A program made the position numbers and the translations under genes. Shown piece after piece: positions 20,286 to 29,923 of a stretch of 64,000 bases of DNA. The stretch is from Hyposmocoma kahamanoa (lineage: Eukaryota > Arthropoda > Insecta > Lepidoptera > Cosmopterigidae). Numbering within the stretch: the first letter of the stretch is position 1; each line of letters begins with the position of its first letter. The DNA is taken from contig NW_020653712.1 of NCBI RefSeq assembly GCF_003589595.1, forward strand, positions 1,361,537 to 1,425,536. The letters run 5' to 3'. Below the pieces are notes generated by a model. That model had not been told where the DNA came from. It worked only from the letters and a program-made list of their open reading frames with translations, and did not search any database.

Positions 20286-21235
20286 AATATATATTTTGTT
20301 ATTGAACCCCGCTTTCATTTGGTTCGAGGTGCTCATTAAAATTGTGCAGAGAAAAAAAATAAATCGACAAGTTAGTATAAAGATTGGAGCAATAATAATT
20401 GGCAAATTAAGCAATTGAAGTGTATTTTTTGTAAATTTAACTGTTCGTGGGGAAAACTGGAGATTTTGTAAATTTAAGAAACAGTTACTGTCATTAACGA
20501 CTTTTCACAATAATATGAAATTGTTTGTATTACAGGAATGAGTAGAAAAGTAAAATTTTATAATTTAAATAAAAATTGTATTCTTCTAGGGTAATAGATA
20601 AAATTTCACCCTAAGCGTATAATAGAGAAAAAAAAAATTAAAAAGGCCTAAAAATCCGCACTGTTGTATTTAGTCAAAACCTAGGTCACTAAATAGTTGT
20701 TGAAAATATATTACAAATTTTTGGAATTTCTATGGTGTCTTAGCTGTAGGACAAGTCGTATTAGTATATAATGTTACTGTTATAAACGAAAATGTTGACA
20801 TTTCCTGTTCATTTTATATTTTAGGTTTTGTTGTGGAATTTATGATCGCAGTACGTGCATAACAGTGTTACCAGGATTGTTACATTTTCCGCGTCATTCG
20901 GCGGGCATTTTGTACGTGATTTTCCCATAAACCCTAAAAGGCTAGCTAATTCGCCCAACTTGTGGTGATTTTGGGATGTGAAATTTTTTTTCCAGAAATC
21001 CCCACCATGCGGCTATTTCGGTTCAATAACTTTATGGCTGTCATACTGTGTGCCTTCCAGTTTAAATTTGCATTTGTTTCATTATTTCGTAAGTATGAGT
21101 TACGTTGTTTGTACTCCTCACCAACTGCTGTATCTGATGGGATTTACACTAGATCGACAGGTCGCCTTCGCTTGCCCGCTGAAGGCGGTAATCTACCCAG
21201 CATCCACACTGACTCGTTTGACGTCCGCAGTTCTC

Positions 21236-21725
21236 ACTGCCGGTCACAAGCGACACAAAACAAGAATATGATGGAATTCACAATGTATTTTTCTTGTTTT
21301 CTATTGGTGCACGTACATTATAATTTCTATCGTAACTGCAAGGTTTTGTGTTCATTTTTGCCTCTTCCGAGACCAAATTTTCAAATCCAAAAACTATTGT
21401 TTTTTGGATCTAAATCTAGTATATCTAGGAGTAAATCCGATAAAAAAAGCGTCTGAATAACGCTTTATTATTTACTCTAAGCAATCAGGGTTCATAATGA
21501 ACCTTTAATTTGTGGCACGCGGACTGTAATTAAAATTAATCTCGTCAGTTTCCCCATAAGGTAGGTCAAGACTACGGGGATATGTAGCTTATATGATAAT
21601 AATCCTAATTAAAGAAATAAAATTGATACCTCACAAGTAAGTCGACAACGAGCCACAAAATAACATTTTTTGCATTTTAACTAAAATAGATCCTTTTTTA
21701 TGTATTTTACAGAAATTACGTAGCT
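21236..21725 (+). repeat. Dispersed repeat family K, copy 1
   Basis: About 490 bases shared with 30008-30495: GGTCACAAGCGACACAAAAC, GTGGCACGCGGACTGTAATT, GACAACGAGCCACAAAATAA. Direct orientation. No protein recognised. Confidence 0.65.
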
Positions 21726-21789
21726 CTTTTACTTTTAAAAATGGAAAACAAACAAAACACGTGTTTTGTTCACTTTTAATTGTGGAACC

Positions 21790-22073
21790 CATTGACTTAC
21801 AAATAAATGGACGACGGGTCTAATACAAAAACCACGAAAAAAATGTCTCAAGTCAACCTATTTAAACGTAGTGACATTTCAAGGAATATGAAAAAGCTAA
21901 AACGTTGAATTTAAATTGTAATGTCATCGCAGTACTGTCTAATTTTGCTTGCTTCGCAGTCAGTCGAACAAACGAAGACTAGAGCGTGAATGACGCTCTA
22001 TATATGATTTTAACGCCCTATAAGTTCGGACACTTTAACGCGGACCCGACGTTCATATAATTGTAAGTCAATG
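21790..22073. mobile_element. MITE family E, copy 2
   Basis: Inverted ends CATTGACTTACAAATAAATG and TATAATTGTAAGTCAATG. Flanking 8-mers GTGGAACC and GTGAAACC differ at one base. The element has fixed, unlike halves (one end reads CAAATAAATGG, the other CAATTATATGG). Confidence 0.85.
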
Positions 22074-22104
22074 GTGAAACCTATAATATTTATGCACGTG
22101 AAAA

Positions 22105-22332
22105 CATTGACTTACAATTATATGGACGTCGGGTCCGCGCTAAAAAGTGTCCGCACTTGTAAGGCGCTAAAATCGTATACAGAGCGCGACACTCCGCTTT
22201 AGTCTTCATTTGTTCTACGGACAGCGCGATACTGCGATGACATAACAATTTAAATTTCGAATAGGTTGACTTGGGACATTTTTTTCGTGGTTTTTGTATT
22301 AGACCCGTCGTCCATTTATTTGTAAGTCAATG
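22105..22332. mobile_element. MITE family E, copy 3
   Basis: Inverted ends CATTGACTTACAATTATATG and TTTATTTGTAAGTCAATG with a perfect 8-base duplication CGTGAAAA on both sides. It lies 31 bases from copy 2, in opposite orientation, with a small internal deletion. Confidence 0.88.
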
Positions 22333-22349
22333 CGTGAAAAAGAAAATAT

Positions 22350-22735
22350 TCAATTATTTTTTGTGAAATTACTCCACTAGTTTGTTATAATTATTAATAC
22401 AAAGATCGAACATTTCGAACCGGCCGAATTCGAACTGACATTCAACAAAAATTTTATTACACTTAATAGCGTTATCTCTAGCCATGGCTGGTAGCTGTAA
22501 AGGTAACTGGGAGACGAAATACTGTCATAGATTTCTCATAAATGGCGCTACGCGTAAAAAGTCGGGAACCTAATACAAAGATCCGACAACAAGCTCATGG
22601 ACAAATTCGTGAGGTTCGCTGGTTCGTTACGTGGCTTAGTTGGCATAGCTTCTGGCACGGTTTGCTATCGATCCGGTTGGATCGAAGGATTTTTCTGAGT
22701 GTTCGATCTTTGTATTAATAATTATAACAAACGCA
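22350..22735 (+). mobile_element. SINE-like fold-back repeat, family A (longest copy)
   Basis: Bounded by inverted copies of GTTATAATTATTAATACAAA (left near 22381, right near 22712). The inside carries a tRNA-like block (CGTGGCTTAGTTGGCATAGC, GATCCGGTTGGATCG). Relatives at 12920-13030, 26225-26385, 45365-45480, 47530-47765 and 48464-48600. Confidence 0.6.
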
Positions 22736-22863
22736 TAAGCATATATTCAAGTTAAAAAGTAAAAATTTCTATTTTGTGGCTTACAGCAACTTACGTGGGA
22801 GATATCGACATACACTCATGGTAATATTTAGAGTACCCAACGCTAAAAACAAGGTTTAATTTA

Positions 22864-23510
22864 TCGAGTTCTTAGGTTTTCGCGATTGTTACATATAGGA
22901 AATGAAACTATTATTCCGGATTTAAATCAACAAGTCTGCAGTCTGCGAGCATGTCATGGATAAACCTACACATAAAATGAAGTTTGAGAAACCTCATGTC
23001 CCTGCAAAAGAAGTCGTTATCTACCCAGGATGCTGCGAGGCCATTGAAATTAAAAAACATTCTAATTTCAACAGGGAAGATGGTTTCTCCGTACGTTCTG
23101 ATGAAAAATGGGATTTTTCATAACAGACATAAGACTGCAGTACTAATTAATATGTTTTAATTTATTCTAATTTCTATTCTTAATTAATAATAAATTGTAC
23201 TTAATAAAAATTCATTCAATAAAGTAATTTGTAAAACGTAATATAGAGTAAATTGGATTGTTTTCTTTGCAAAATTAAAAATAAGGTATTTAATTAATAA
23301 CTTTTGTAATTATAGTGAAAAAAAATAGGGTGGTTTGCATTAATATTAGACATAACTGGTTGATGACTGTACCACCTCAGTCAACCGTGGCCCGAACGTT
23401 AGTTTGTTTGAAAAAAAAAAAACACATTTCGCGTGATTTAAATGAAAAATAGGAAAAATACAACATATAACAGGAAAAATAGTTTCATTTCCTAAGGTTT
23501 ATTTATTATG
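22864..23510 (+). mobile_element. Penelope-like element 3' end, copy 2 (with inverted 5' piece)
   Basis: Begins with an inverted copy of the terminal piece (CGAGTTCTTAGGTTTTCGCG) and then runs forward through the same coding remnant and 3' region as copy 1. The hairpin before the conserved CGAAACGTCGG is partly deleted (CCCGAACGTTAG). The inverted flank recalls the partly inverted pseudo-LTRs of Penelope-like elements. Confidence 0.6.
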
Positions 23511-23835
23511 TAACAAATTTTGAAAATGGTTGTTCTTCTGTTTTGACTTTGGTTCTGCTTAATTGAACAGCAAGTGTGTAGAAAAGAATAGCTATACCCT
23601 GGAATTTTGCTTTTGTGGCTGTCGTGGTGGTATTTCATAGCTGCCTATTTAAATAGCTTACATACATTACTGCCTCCGTGTCTAAACGGTTACCATACTG
23701 GATTGTTTTAACGGCTTTTTTGTTACGTGTCGATTCCGAATTCTATTTTGACCAAATTGATCGATTGGATATCGTTCTCGAATCGAAGGGCGCTTTCCGA
23801 GCTATTCAGAACATTCGAGTTAAACGTTCGATTCA

Positions 23836-24033
23836 GGGGGTCTATTCTCGATCTCCGTCCGACATCCGTCCGAAACAATTACTGCCAAATAAGCAATACT
23901 TGACCAAATGAAAAGACGCGTGATGCGAATGAAGCTTCGTACTGGATACTTGTGTTTTAATTTTGTCAAATATTACTTATTTGACAGTAATTGTTTCGGA
24001 CGGATGTCGGACGGAGATCGAGAGTAGACCCCC
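23836..24033. mobile_element. Palindromic MITE family J, copy 1
   Basis: Inverted arms of about 55 bases: GGGGGTCTATTCTCGATCTC inward to CGTCCGAAACAATTACTG; right arm CAGTAATTGTTTCGGACGG to GAGATCGAGAGTAGACCCCC. Copies at 46801-46992 and 53841-54034. Confidence 0.8.
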
Positions 24034-24083
24034 AGATTCGGATACGATATCGTTATCGATACGAACTCGGGCACACATAACAA

Positions 24084-24383
24084 TGGCGTGCTGTTCCATT
24101 CGGTGATGTGGGGGAAAACAGCAAAACATCTAATTACAAAACAAACCGAATCAAGTCTCATCGGTAATTAAATATTATATATGTAATTTTGCAATTTACG
24201 TCCATTATAGCACAGCTCAAGTTAAACTGGTCAATTTGAAGTGAAACAATTGACGACACCCGTCAATTGTTTCGAATTCGTGCTGGCCGATCGGAGCGCA
24301 GTTGTCACAGTAATGATATGGCAGAATAGTTTTCAAACAAATTATATGACATTTCGTCTCTATTTCTGGTTATATACTCGATG
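24084..24383. mobile_element. MITE family D, copy 4 (left end missing)
   Basis: Starts inside the family at TGCTGTTCCATTCGGTG and runs to the right inverted repeat TTCTGGTTATATACTCGATG. Confidence 0.7.
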
Positions 24384-24486
24384 TTATAATACAATGGTAG
24401 TTGAACAGTAGCTCGGTGGCTAGCCACTGAGAAGCTACTAGGTACTCGTAACTTTTAGCGGAATACCAACCGTACAAAATCCTGAC

Positions 24487-24640
24487 ATTGGGCCTTACCT
24501 TGAGCTCTTATTACAGTTCAGTATAGGTTAGTAACGTCTAAAAAGCGGGATGGTGATATACACTTTATCTAGCGCTGTCTCACAACGATTCAATTTACGT
24601 CCTAAACTGAATCGTAATAAGAGTTCATGGTAAGGCCCAT
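24487..24640. repeat. Small MITE, GGGCCTTACC ends
   Basis: TGGGCCTTACCTTGAGCTCT at the left and AGAGTTCATGGTAAGGCCCA at the right pair over about 32 bases, continuing into TTATTAC-GTTCAG. Preceded by a block (24395-24486) that recurs near 42125-42215. Confidence 0.7.
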
Positions 24641-25005
24641 TGTCTTTATATGTAAGATGACTTATAATTAGCAGATATATGAACATTGTTATCATAATTC
24701 AACCTTTATAGTGTTACTCTAAATAAGTCCATGAGTATAATATACAAAAAAAAGTTAACTTGTAAAACACGCAAGCCTCACGTGTATTGTTATTTATAAC
24801 TTATCAATGTTATCATATACATATCAAGTTATGTGAATGGGTGGTATTTGTAATTAAATGAACATTGTCAAAGCTTATAATTTAATAAATATATTTTTTT
24901 TATTTACCGTATTTTCTTGGTTGTTTTATTTAAGAGCCGCAGTAGCACAACGAGAGATTGGTTGCTTCTCCATTTTACAGGACTACGATTGGAAATCCCT
25001 GTAGC

Positions 25006-25708
25006 CAGGGCTGGGCAAAATACATGCTACGTCTGAATTGAAATACAAATTACAAAATACTTTCATGGGGTGTATTTAAAATACAAATTACAAAATACTT
25101 TATTAATATACCTGTCGCGACATGTGGAAACCAACAATTTCCTTCAAAGTTTCTTCCACAATAAATCTTGAAAAAGAAGTTTTAAATTATTCAGTTTTAC
25201 TAGAAAAAAACTGTTAAACCAATCGATACAACCATACTACAGAGCACGTAGTACGTACAATTATTATTAATATTTCCATACAAGACGAACACTTTATACG
25301 GGCTGTATATTTGAAAGGGAGACATACTTATAGAGTGTGTTATATTCCCGATTCTGAACCAAAAAAAAATAAACTAATGAACTTAAAGTTAACAAAAAAA
25401 TATTTTTTTATTTTAGACTAGACTACTACTTGTGAACAACATTACTTATCGAAATCTATGCACACCACTATTATTGCTCCAACAGACGCAGCGGCGAGTT
25501 GAGCATGATTTCAAGCACTGGAAATACGACACTAATGGCAAGGACTTGAAGTATAATTTCTAGTGCTTTAAATCATACTCAAGTCCTGACTTGAGCATTG
25601 AGTAGAGTTCTGGAATACGACCCTAAGTTATAACCGCGAAACGTTGACTTTGACGTCTTTGACTTTACCATGCAGTGTTGCCTACACACACACACACACG
25701 AATGCGCT

Positions 25709-25799
<91 letters not shown>

Positions 25800-25809
25800 N
25801 NNNNNNNNN

Positions 25810-25858
<49 letters not shown>

Positions 25859-26027
25859 CGATATCATATAAATCTATGCACGTCACATGCTGTACATTAA
25901 AGTATTTTGTTGAAATGTATTTTACAACGAAAATATTTGAAATGCAAATTACAAAACACATTTTTAGGGAGTAATTCAAATACAAATACAAAATACGTAT
26001 AAGTAATTCAAATACTGCCTAGTTCTG
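25006..26027. mobile_element. hAT-like non-autonomous element with CA microsatellite
   Basis: Left end CAGGGCTGGGCAAAATAC and right end CAGTATTTG-type inverse (GCCTAGTTCTG on the plus strand) are hAT-style termini. A perfect 8-base duplication CCTGTAGC flanks it (24998-25005 and 26028-26035). Sub-terminal ACAAATTACAAAATAC repeats occur at both ends. The interior holds the CA microsatellite and the gap. Confidence 0.85.
25684..25856. repeat. CA/TG dinucleotide microsatellite with assembly gap
   Basis: Near-pure CA repeat interrupted by a 10-base run of N at 25800-25809, so the true length is unknown. Confidence 0.97.
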
Positions 26028-26224
26028 CCTGTAGCACATAACTTAGACCCGAAGATACTTATTTACTTTGATAATTATGATAATAATTGTCTGATAATTA
26101 TCCGGTATATATCCAATAATCATCCTTGCTGATTCATAGTCTTGTCTCTTTAATTTTTGCCTAAAACATCTAATGAGACAACTATATAACAAAATTTTAT
26201 TGTATGTCAGGATGTGGTGAAACC

Positions 26225-26385
26225 ACAACCATGGTATTCAATTATTTTTTGTGAAATTACTCTACTAGTTTGTTAAAATTATTAATACAAAGATCGAATA
26301 CTTAGAAAAAATTCCTTCGATCTGGCAGGATTCGATTCGATGTCTCCTCTCATCTTTGTATTAATAATTACAACAAACTATATAA
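26225..26385. mobile_element. Family A fold-back repeat, short copy
   Basis: AGTTTGTTAAAATTATTAAT at the left and its reverse complement near 26356-26384 enclose a short core with CTTCGATCTGGCAGGATTCG. The tRNA-like block is largely lost. Confidence 0.6.
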
Positions 26386-26522
26386 CTATTAAATGCACGA
26401 AGAAAAATCTTTTGGAAAATGATTTAACTTTTTTGAAATTGACATTTGATGCGTTATAAACACATAGCACGTTATGCTAGCGGTAGCATTTTGATGTTGC
26501 AATTAATTTAATAAGTATGAAG

Positions 26523-27640
26523 TTAAGGTCAGGTGGGGTAAGAGAAACACAGCGGGAAGAGGGACTAAAATCCATAATACCTAAAGTAATACGTTTAGCA
26601 TATAGCGTCTCTCAGTCGATGAAACAGACTAACAAATTAGTTTTAACGGTTGTAAAGAGATGTCGCTACGATGTTCCAAATTTGAGAGAGAGAGAAAAAA
26701 AAATTGACAGTTGTGTAGTCTGAAAACACGAGATGGGCGCGTAATTTTTTTCTTTGCGAGATCTTGGTGAAAATATTGCTGGAGATTATTTTTATAGAAA
26801 AACACGTAGAGAAAACGGTAAGTTTTACTTTTTATTAGTTATTTCAGACCAAAAACAACAAATTATAAGAGTTTCATTGGAATAAAAATTCTAACCGCCA
26901 AAAACATTGTTGAGGTAAGAGGGTCTAGTATATAGGCACTAAAATAAGTCACTATTTATATTTTAGATTACGTCAGTAATTTAAGAACAAACACAAAAAT
27001 GACTCATTGCACGTTAGCTACGTGGCCACACTGCTTCTGTACCAAATTTCATTTAGTGAAACGGTTTTCAAAGTAGAGTGGTTATAGTGACTAGAGAAGA
27101 ATAAATTTCTTTAGAAGTATAAATTTATTTTTAGACCAAACATTGTTTTTCTATTATGACGATGTTTAAAAGGTACTTAAGTTACTTAATGTTGATTTGT
27201 GAACGAGTGGTTAAAATGTGCCTTTATTATGCTTTGTACCAAAAAAATTATAACAGGTTCACGGACTTTAACTTGTATGTTCCTCTTGCTCCAAAATTAA
27301 TTTTTAATTTTTGTTTTTTGATAACTATACGTAATTTCAATGGTTTTAAGGTCAAATTCGATTGAAATAGTTTTACTTAGGACTTAACTACGGATATATT
27401 TAAATATATATTATATTTATATGAACTACGATGACAGTTCCTCTTACCCCATTTTTTGGGGGAAGAGAAACGTTAGCACCCTGAACGTTTTTGTCAGATA
27501 CATCGTAAGTATTAATTATAGCGGAGCGATTGTTTTTTTGATTGATATCGAAATTCGTATAAGACATTATTTATTCTTCCTAGAGCTCATAACATTTGTC
27601 TCGAAATAAAGTATGTTCCTCTTACCCCATCTGACCTTAA
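26523..27640. mobile_element. TTAA-flanked non-autonomous element, GGGGTAAGAG ends
   Basis: TTAA plus GGTCAGGTGGGGTAAGAG at the left and CTCTTACCCCATCTGACC plus TTAA at the right. About 1.1 kb. Internal GGTAAGAGGGTC and CCTCTTACCCC repeats echo the ends. Open frames inside are short and carry no transposase motif. Confidence 0.82.
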
Positions 27641-27713
27641 ATTTATCGAGATAATTATCATAATAATTATAATTGTCATGACAATTATCAATGATAATTA
27701 TTACGCTATAATA

Positions 27714-29265
27714 CATACATCAAAAGTGTCTAGGGATCAAGTACGTTTAAGAGTATTGCTGCAATTAGGGTTAATTATATTAACTTTTTTGTATCGCTAT
27801 TGATACTTTTTAGTGAGTTTTAACATTTAAATAAGGAATATTGTTTAAAATTCGATAATAAGAAGAAAATCGATTGTCAATGTGGTTTTGTATAAAAATG
27901 AGTTATAGCGTTTTGACAAAATCATTACAATATCTGCATCGGAACCGAAACAATTTACATTATTATGGAGAGACGACATCATTTAACCCGAGAAGTGATG
28001 ATGCGAGCCGTCGGAATGTTGGAAGCTGGTTCCAGGCAACGTGCTGTGGCTTTCACTCTTAACACTACACAGAGCGTCATAAGTCGCCTCTGGACGCGCT
28101 ATCGCATGACGGGCAGCGTGGCCGAGCGACATGGAGGACGATCTCGCATCACGACTCGCAGACAGGACCGGTATATCCAAAATACTGCTCGACGGAATCG
28201 TACCATGACCGCCATGATGTTGGTTACGAGGCTCCACAGCTCCTCAGGCTTGCTAATAAGCGATCAAACAATCCGAAATCGTTTACGTGAAGTTGGTCTG
28301 CGATCCCGAAGGCCGCTCAGAGTTCCACCTATTGCACCCTGCAATCGCAGGACCCGTTTACGATGGGCTCGCGAACACAGAAACTGGGAGGAAGAAGACT
28401 GGCGCTATGTGTGCTTTTCGGATGAATCCCGCTTCGGTATGAGACCGGATACAAGACGTACTCGAGTTTGGAGAACATCTGGACGTCATGAACGTTTGAG
28501 ATATTGTCAGGAAGTTCATCCATATGGTGGGGGAACAATAATGATATGGGCCGGTATTTGGATCGGCGGAAGAACCGATCTCATTTGGATCAGGGGTAAC
28601 CTCAATGCTCAAGTTTACGCAGAGAGGATTGTTTCAGATGTTATCATCCCGTTGCGAGGCCAGTTGGGTGATTCATTTCAACTAATGCATGACAACACAC
28701 GTCCACACACGGCTAGAGTCGTAACACGCATTCTTGCCGAAGCTCGTATCAACGTTCTGCCGTGGCCTGCTCAATCGCCAGACCTCAATCCAATTGAGCA
28801 CGCATGGGATATGCTTCAAAGAAGAGCTGTGCCGAGTATGCATACCGTACATACTCTACAACAATATTTTGACTTGTTACAAAACACATGGGCGGCCATT
28901 CCTCAAAGTGATTTTGATGAACTCATCTTAAGCATGCCAAATCGCTGTAATTGTGTGATTCTGTAAATGTGATGATGGTGGAAATACAGATTATTAATTT
29001 TCTTATCTTTACAATAAAAATGAGCAAAATCATCATTTTTGCCATTTTTTTGTCATTTAATTGACGCCGTTAATTTGAGTTTTTTTCCACAATTTGCAAA
29101 AACATCAATTTTAGTTTATTTTAATTAAATATAGGGGTAAGCGGTTAAATAAAACATAAGCATTAAAGTAAGAAGTCGTCCTGGAAGACTGGATTTGGTA
29201 AATATTGCTTAAATAATTTTTATTTCAAAAATATTCACTTGATCCCTAGACACTTTTGATGTGTG
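27714..29265 (+). mobile_element. Tc1-like transposon, complete
   Basis: Inverted ends CATACATCAAAAGTGTCTAG (left) and CTAGACACTTTTGATGTGTG (right), about 29 bases each, flanked by TA (27712-27713 and 29266-29267). One intact transposase gene sits inside at 27965-28966. It inserted in a palindromic AT-rich site (ATGATAATTATTA). Confidence 0.92.
27965..28966 (+). CDS. Tc1-family DD34E transposase, 333 residues, intact
   Basis: Cut-and-paste transposase that binds the element's inverted ends and inserts at TA. The N-terminal third has paired helix-turn-helix features (residues about 5-110, including VISRLWTRYRMTGSV). The catalytic triad is visible: Asp in CFSDESRF (about residue 153), Asp in LMHDNTRPHT (about 245) and Glu in SPDLNPIEHAWD, with 34 residues between the last two, giving DD34E. 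The length of 333 residues is normal for Tc1 and no frame is broken. The start ATG at 27965 opens a compact protein after a short leader. The intact frame points to recent activity, though activity itself cannot be read from sequence. Confidence 0.93.
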   Translation: MERRHHLTREVMMRAVGMLEAGSRQRAVAFTLNTTQSVISRLWTRYRMTGSVAERHGGRSRITTRRQDRYIQNTARRNRTMTAMMLVTRLHSSSGLLISDQTIRNRLREVGLRSRRPLRVPPIAPCNRRTRLRWAREHRNWEEEDWRYVCFSDESRFGMRPDTRRTRVWRTSGRHERLRYCQEVHPYGGGTIMIWAGIWIGGRTDLIWIRGNLNAQVYAERIVSDVIIPLRGQLGDSFQLMHDNTRPHTARVVTRILAEARINVLPWPAQSPDLNPIEHAWDMLQRRAVPSMHTVHTLQQYFDLLQNTWAAIPQSDFDELILSMPNRCNCVIL

Positions 29266-29392
29266 TATTTTGATAATTATTAATCCTGTTTGTAGCTATA
29301 AAATAGTACTGCCACAATTTATAAGTTTACTTATGCAATCTTTTTCAATAAAAGCAGTGGTTGAAGTCAGGCTGTATTTTTTTTTATAATAC

Positions 29393-29590
29393 AAATAGTG
29401 CGCCTGGTGGTAAGCGACACGCCTGTTCATAACAGTTGCTGTGCCACTAAGTGCTTTAAATCGCAAATATTTACGTTGACAAGTCCCATGTGCCTGCAAT
29501 TTCACGCGCAATCTTACCTTTCATAGCCGGAACCTAGCAATGTTCACATTACTGCTTGTCGGCAGAAATAGGTAAGGTAGCGGTACTCTA
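29393..29590 (-). mobile_element. Repeat family C, reverse copy
   Basis: AATAGTGCGCCTGGTGGTAA to GCTTGTCGGCAGAAATAGGT; part of the middle is missing. It lies between the Tc1 element and the 3' end of the secreted-protein gene. Confidence 0.6.
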
Positions 29591-29703
29591 AATAGTATAT
29601 TATGATGATGACGTAGGAAATTTCTATCGTTATTACATTTCTAACGTTAGAAAACTACAATGGTTGTTTGGCGCGTCAAAGAAAAGCTTAAAAGTATATA
29701 TAA

Positions 29704-29709
29704 TTTATT
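29704..29709 (-). promoter_or_regulatory. Poly(A) signal of the secreted-protein gene
   Basis: AATAAA on the minus strand, 79-84 bases past the exon 10 stop codon. Confidence 0.5.
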
Positions 29710-29787
29710 TCTCCAGACACAGTATAACATGAAAATGATACTGTAGTTTCTCTTTAGATAGTAAAAATCTCCAGTAATACTGTTGTA

Positions 29788-29923
29788 CTATTCAGATCTC
29801 AAACATCGGTCTGAGCATCGCTTGAGGCAGTCGGGATCGTTGCGACAGTGCGCGCGGCAGCTCGCCTGGCAGCGGGTCACGGTGCGTACGTTCGTGTGGG
29901 GTAGTCGTTCGTCGAACATCAGG
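29788..29923 (-). CDS. Secreted-protein gene, exon 10 (six-cysteine tail, stop)
   Basis: Acceptor TTTTTAG; C completes Ser, then LMFDERLPHTNVRTVTR and CQASCRAHCRNDPDCLKRC with SDRCLRSE and TAG at 29790-29788. Cysteine spacing C-x3-C-x3-C-x5-C-x3-C-x3-C suggests a small helical disulfide-linked fold. The stretch is GC-rich and clean, unlike its repeat-rich flanks. Confidence 0.75.

Noticed and set aside
20962..21456. 164-codon plus-strand open frame
   Set aside because: The second half is repeat family K, which also occurs at 30008-30495 without the frame. No conserved domain seen.
25644..25991. Several open frames of His-Thr or Cys-Val repeats
   Set aside because: They are translations of the CA/TG microsatellite and cross the assembly gap; not genes.
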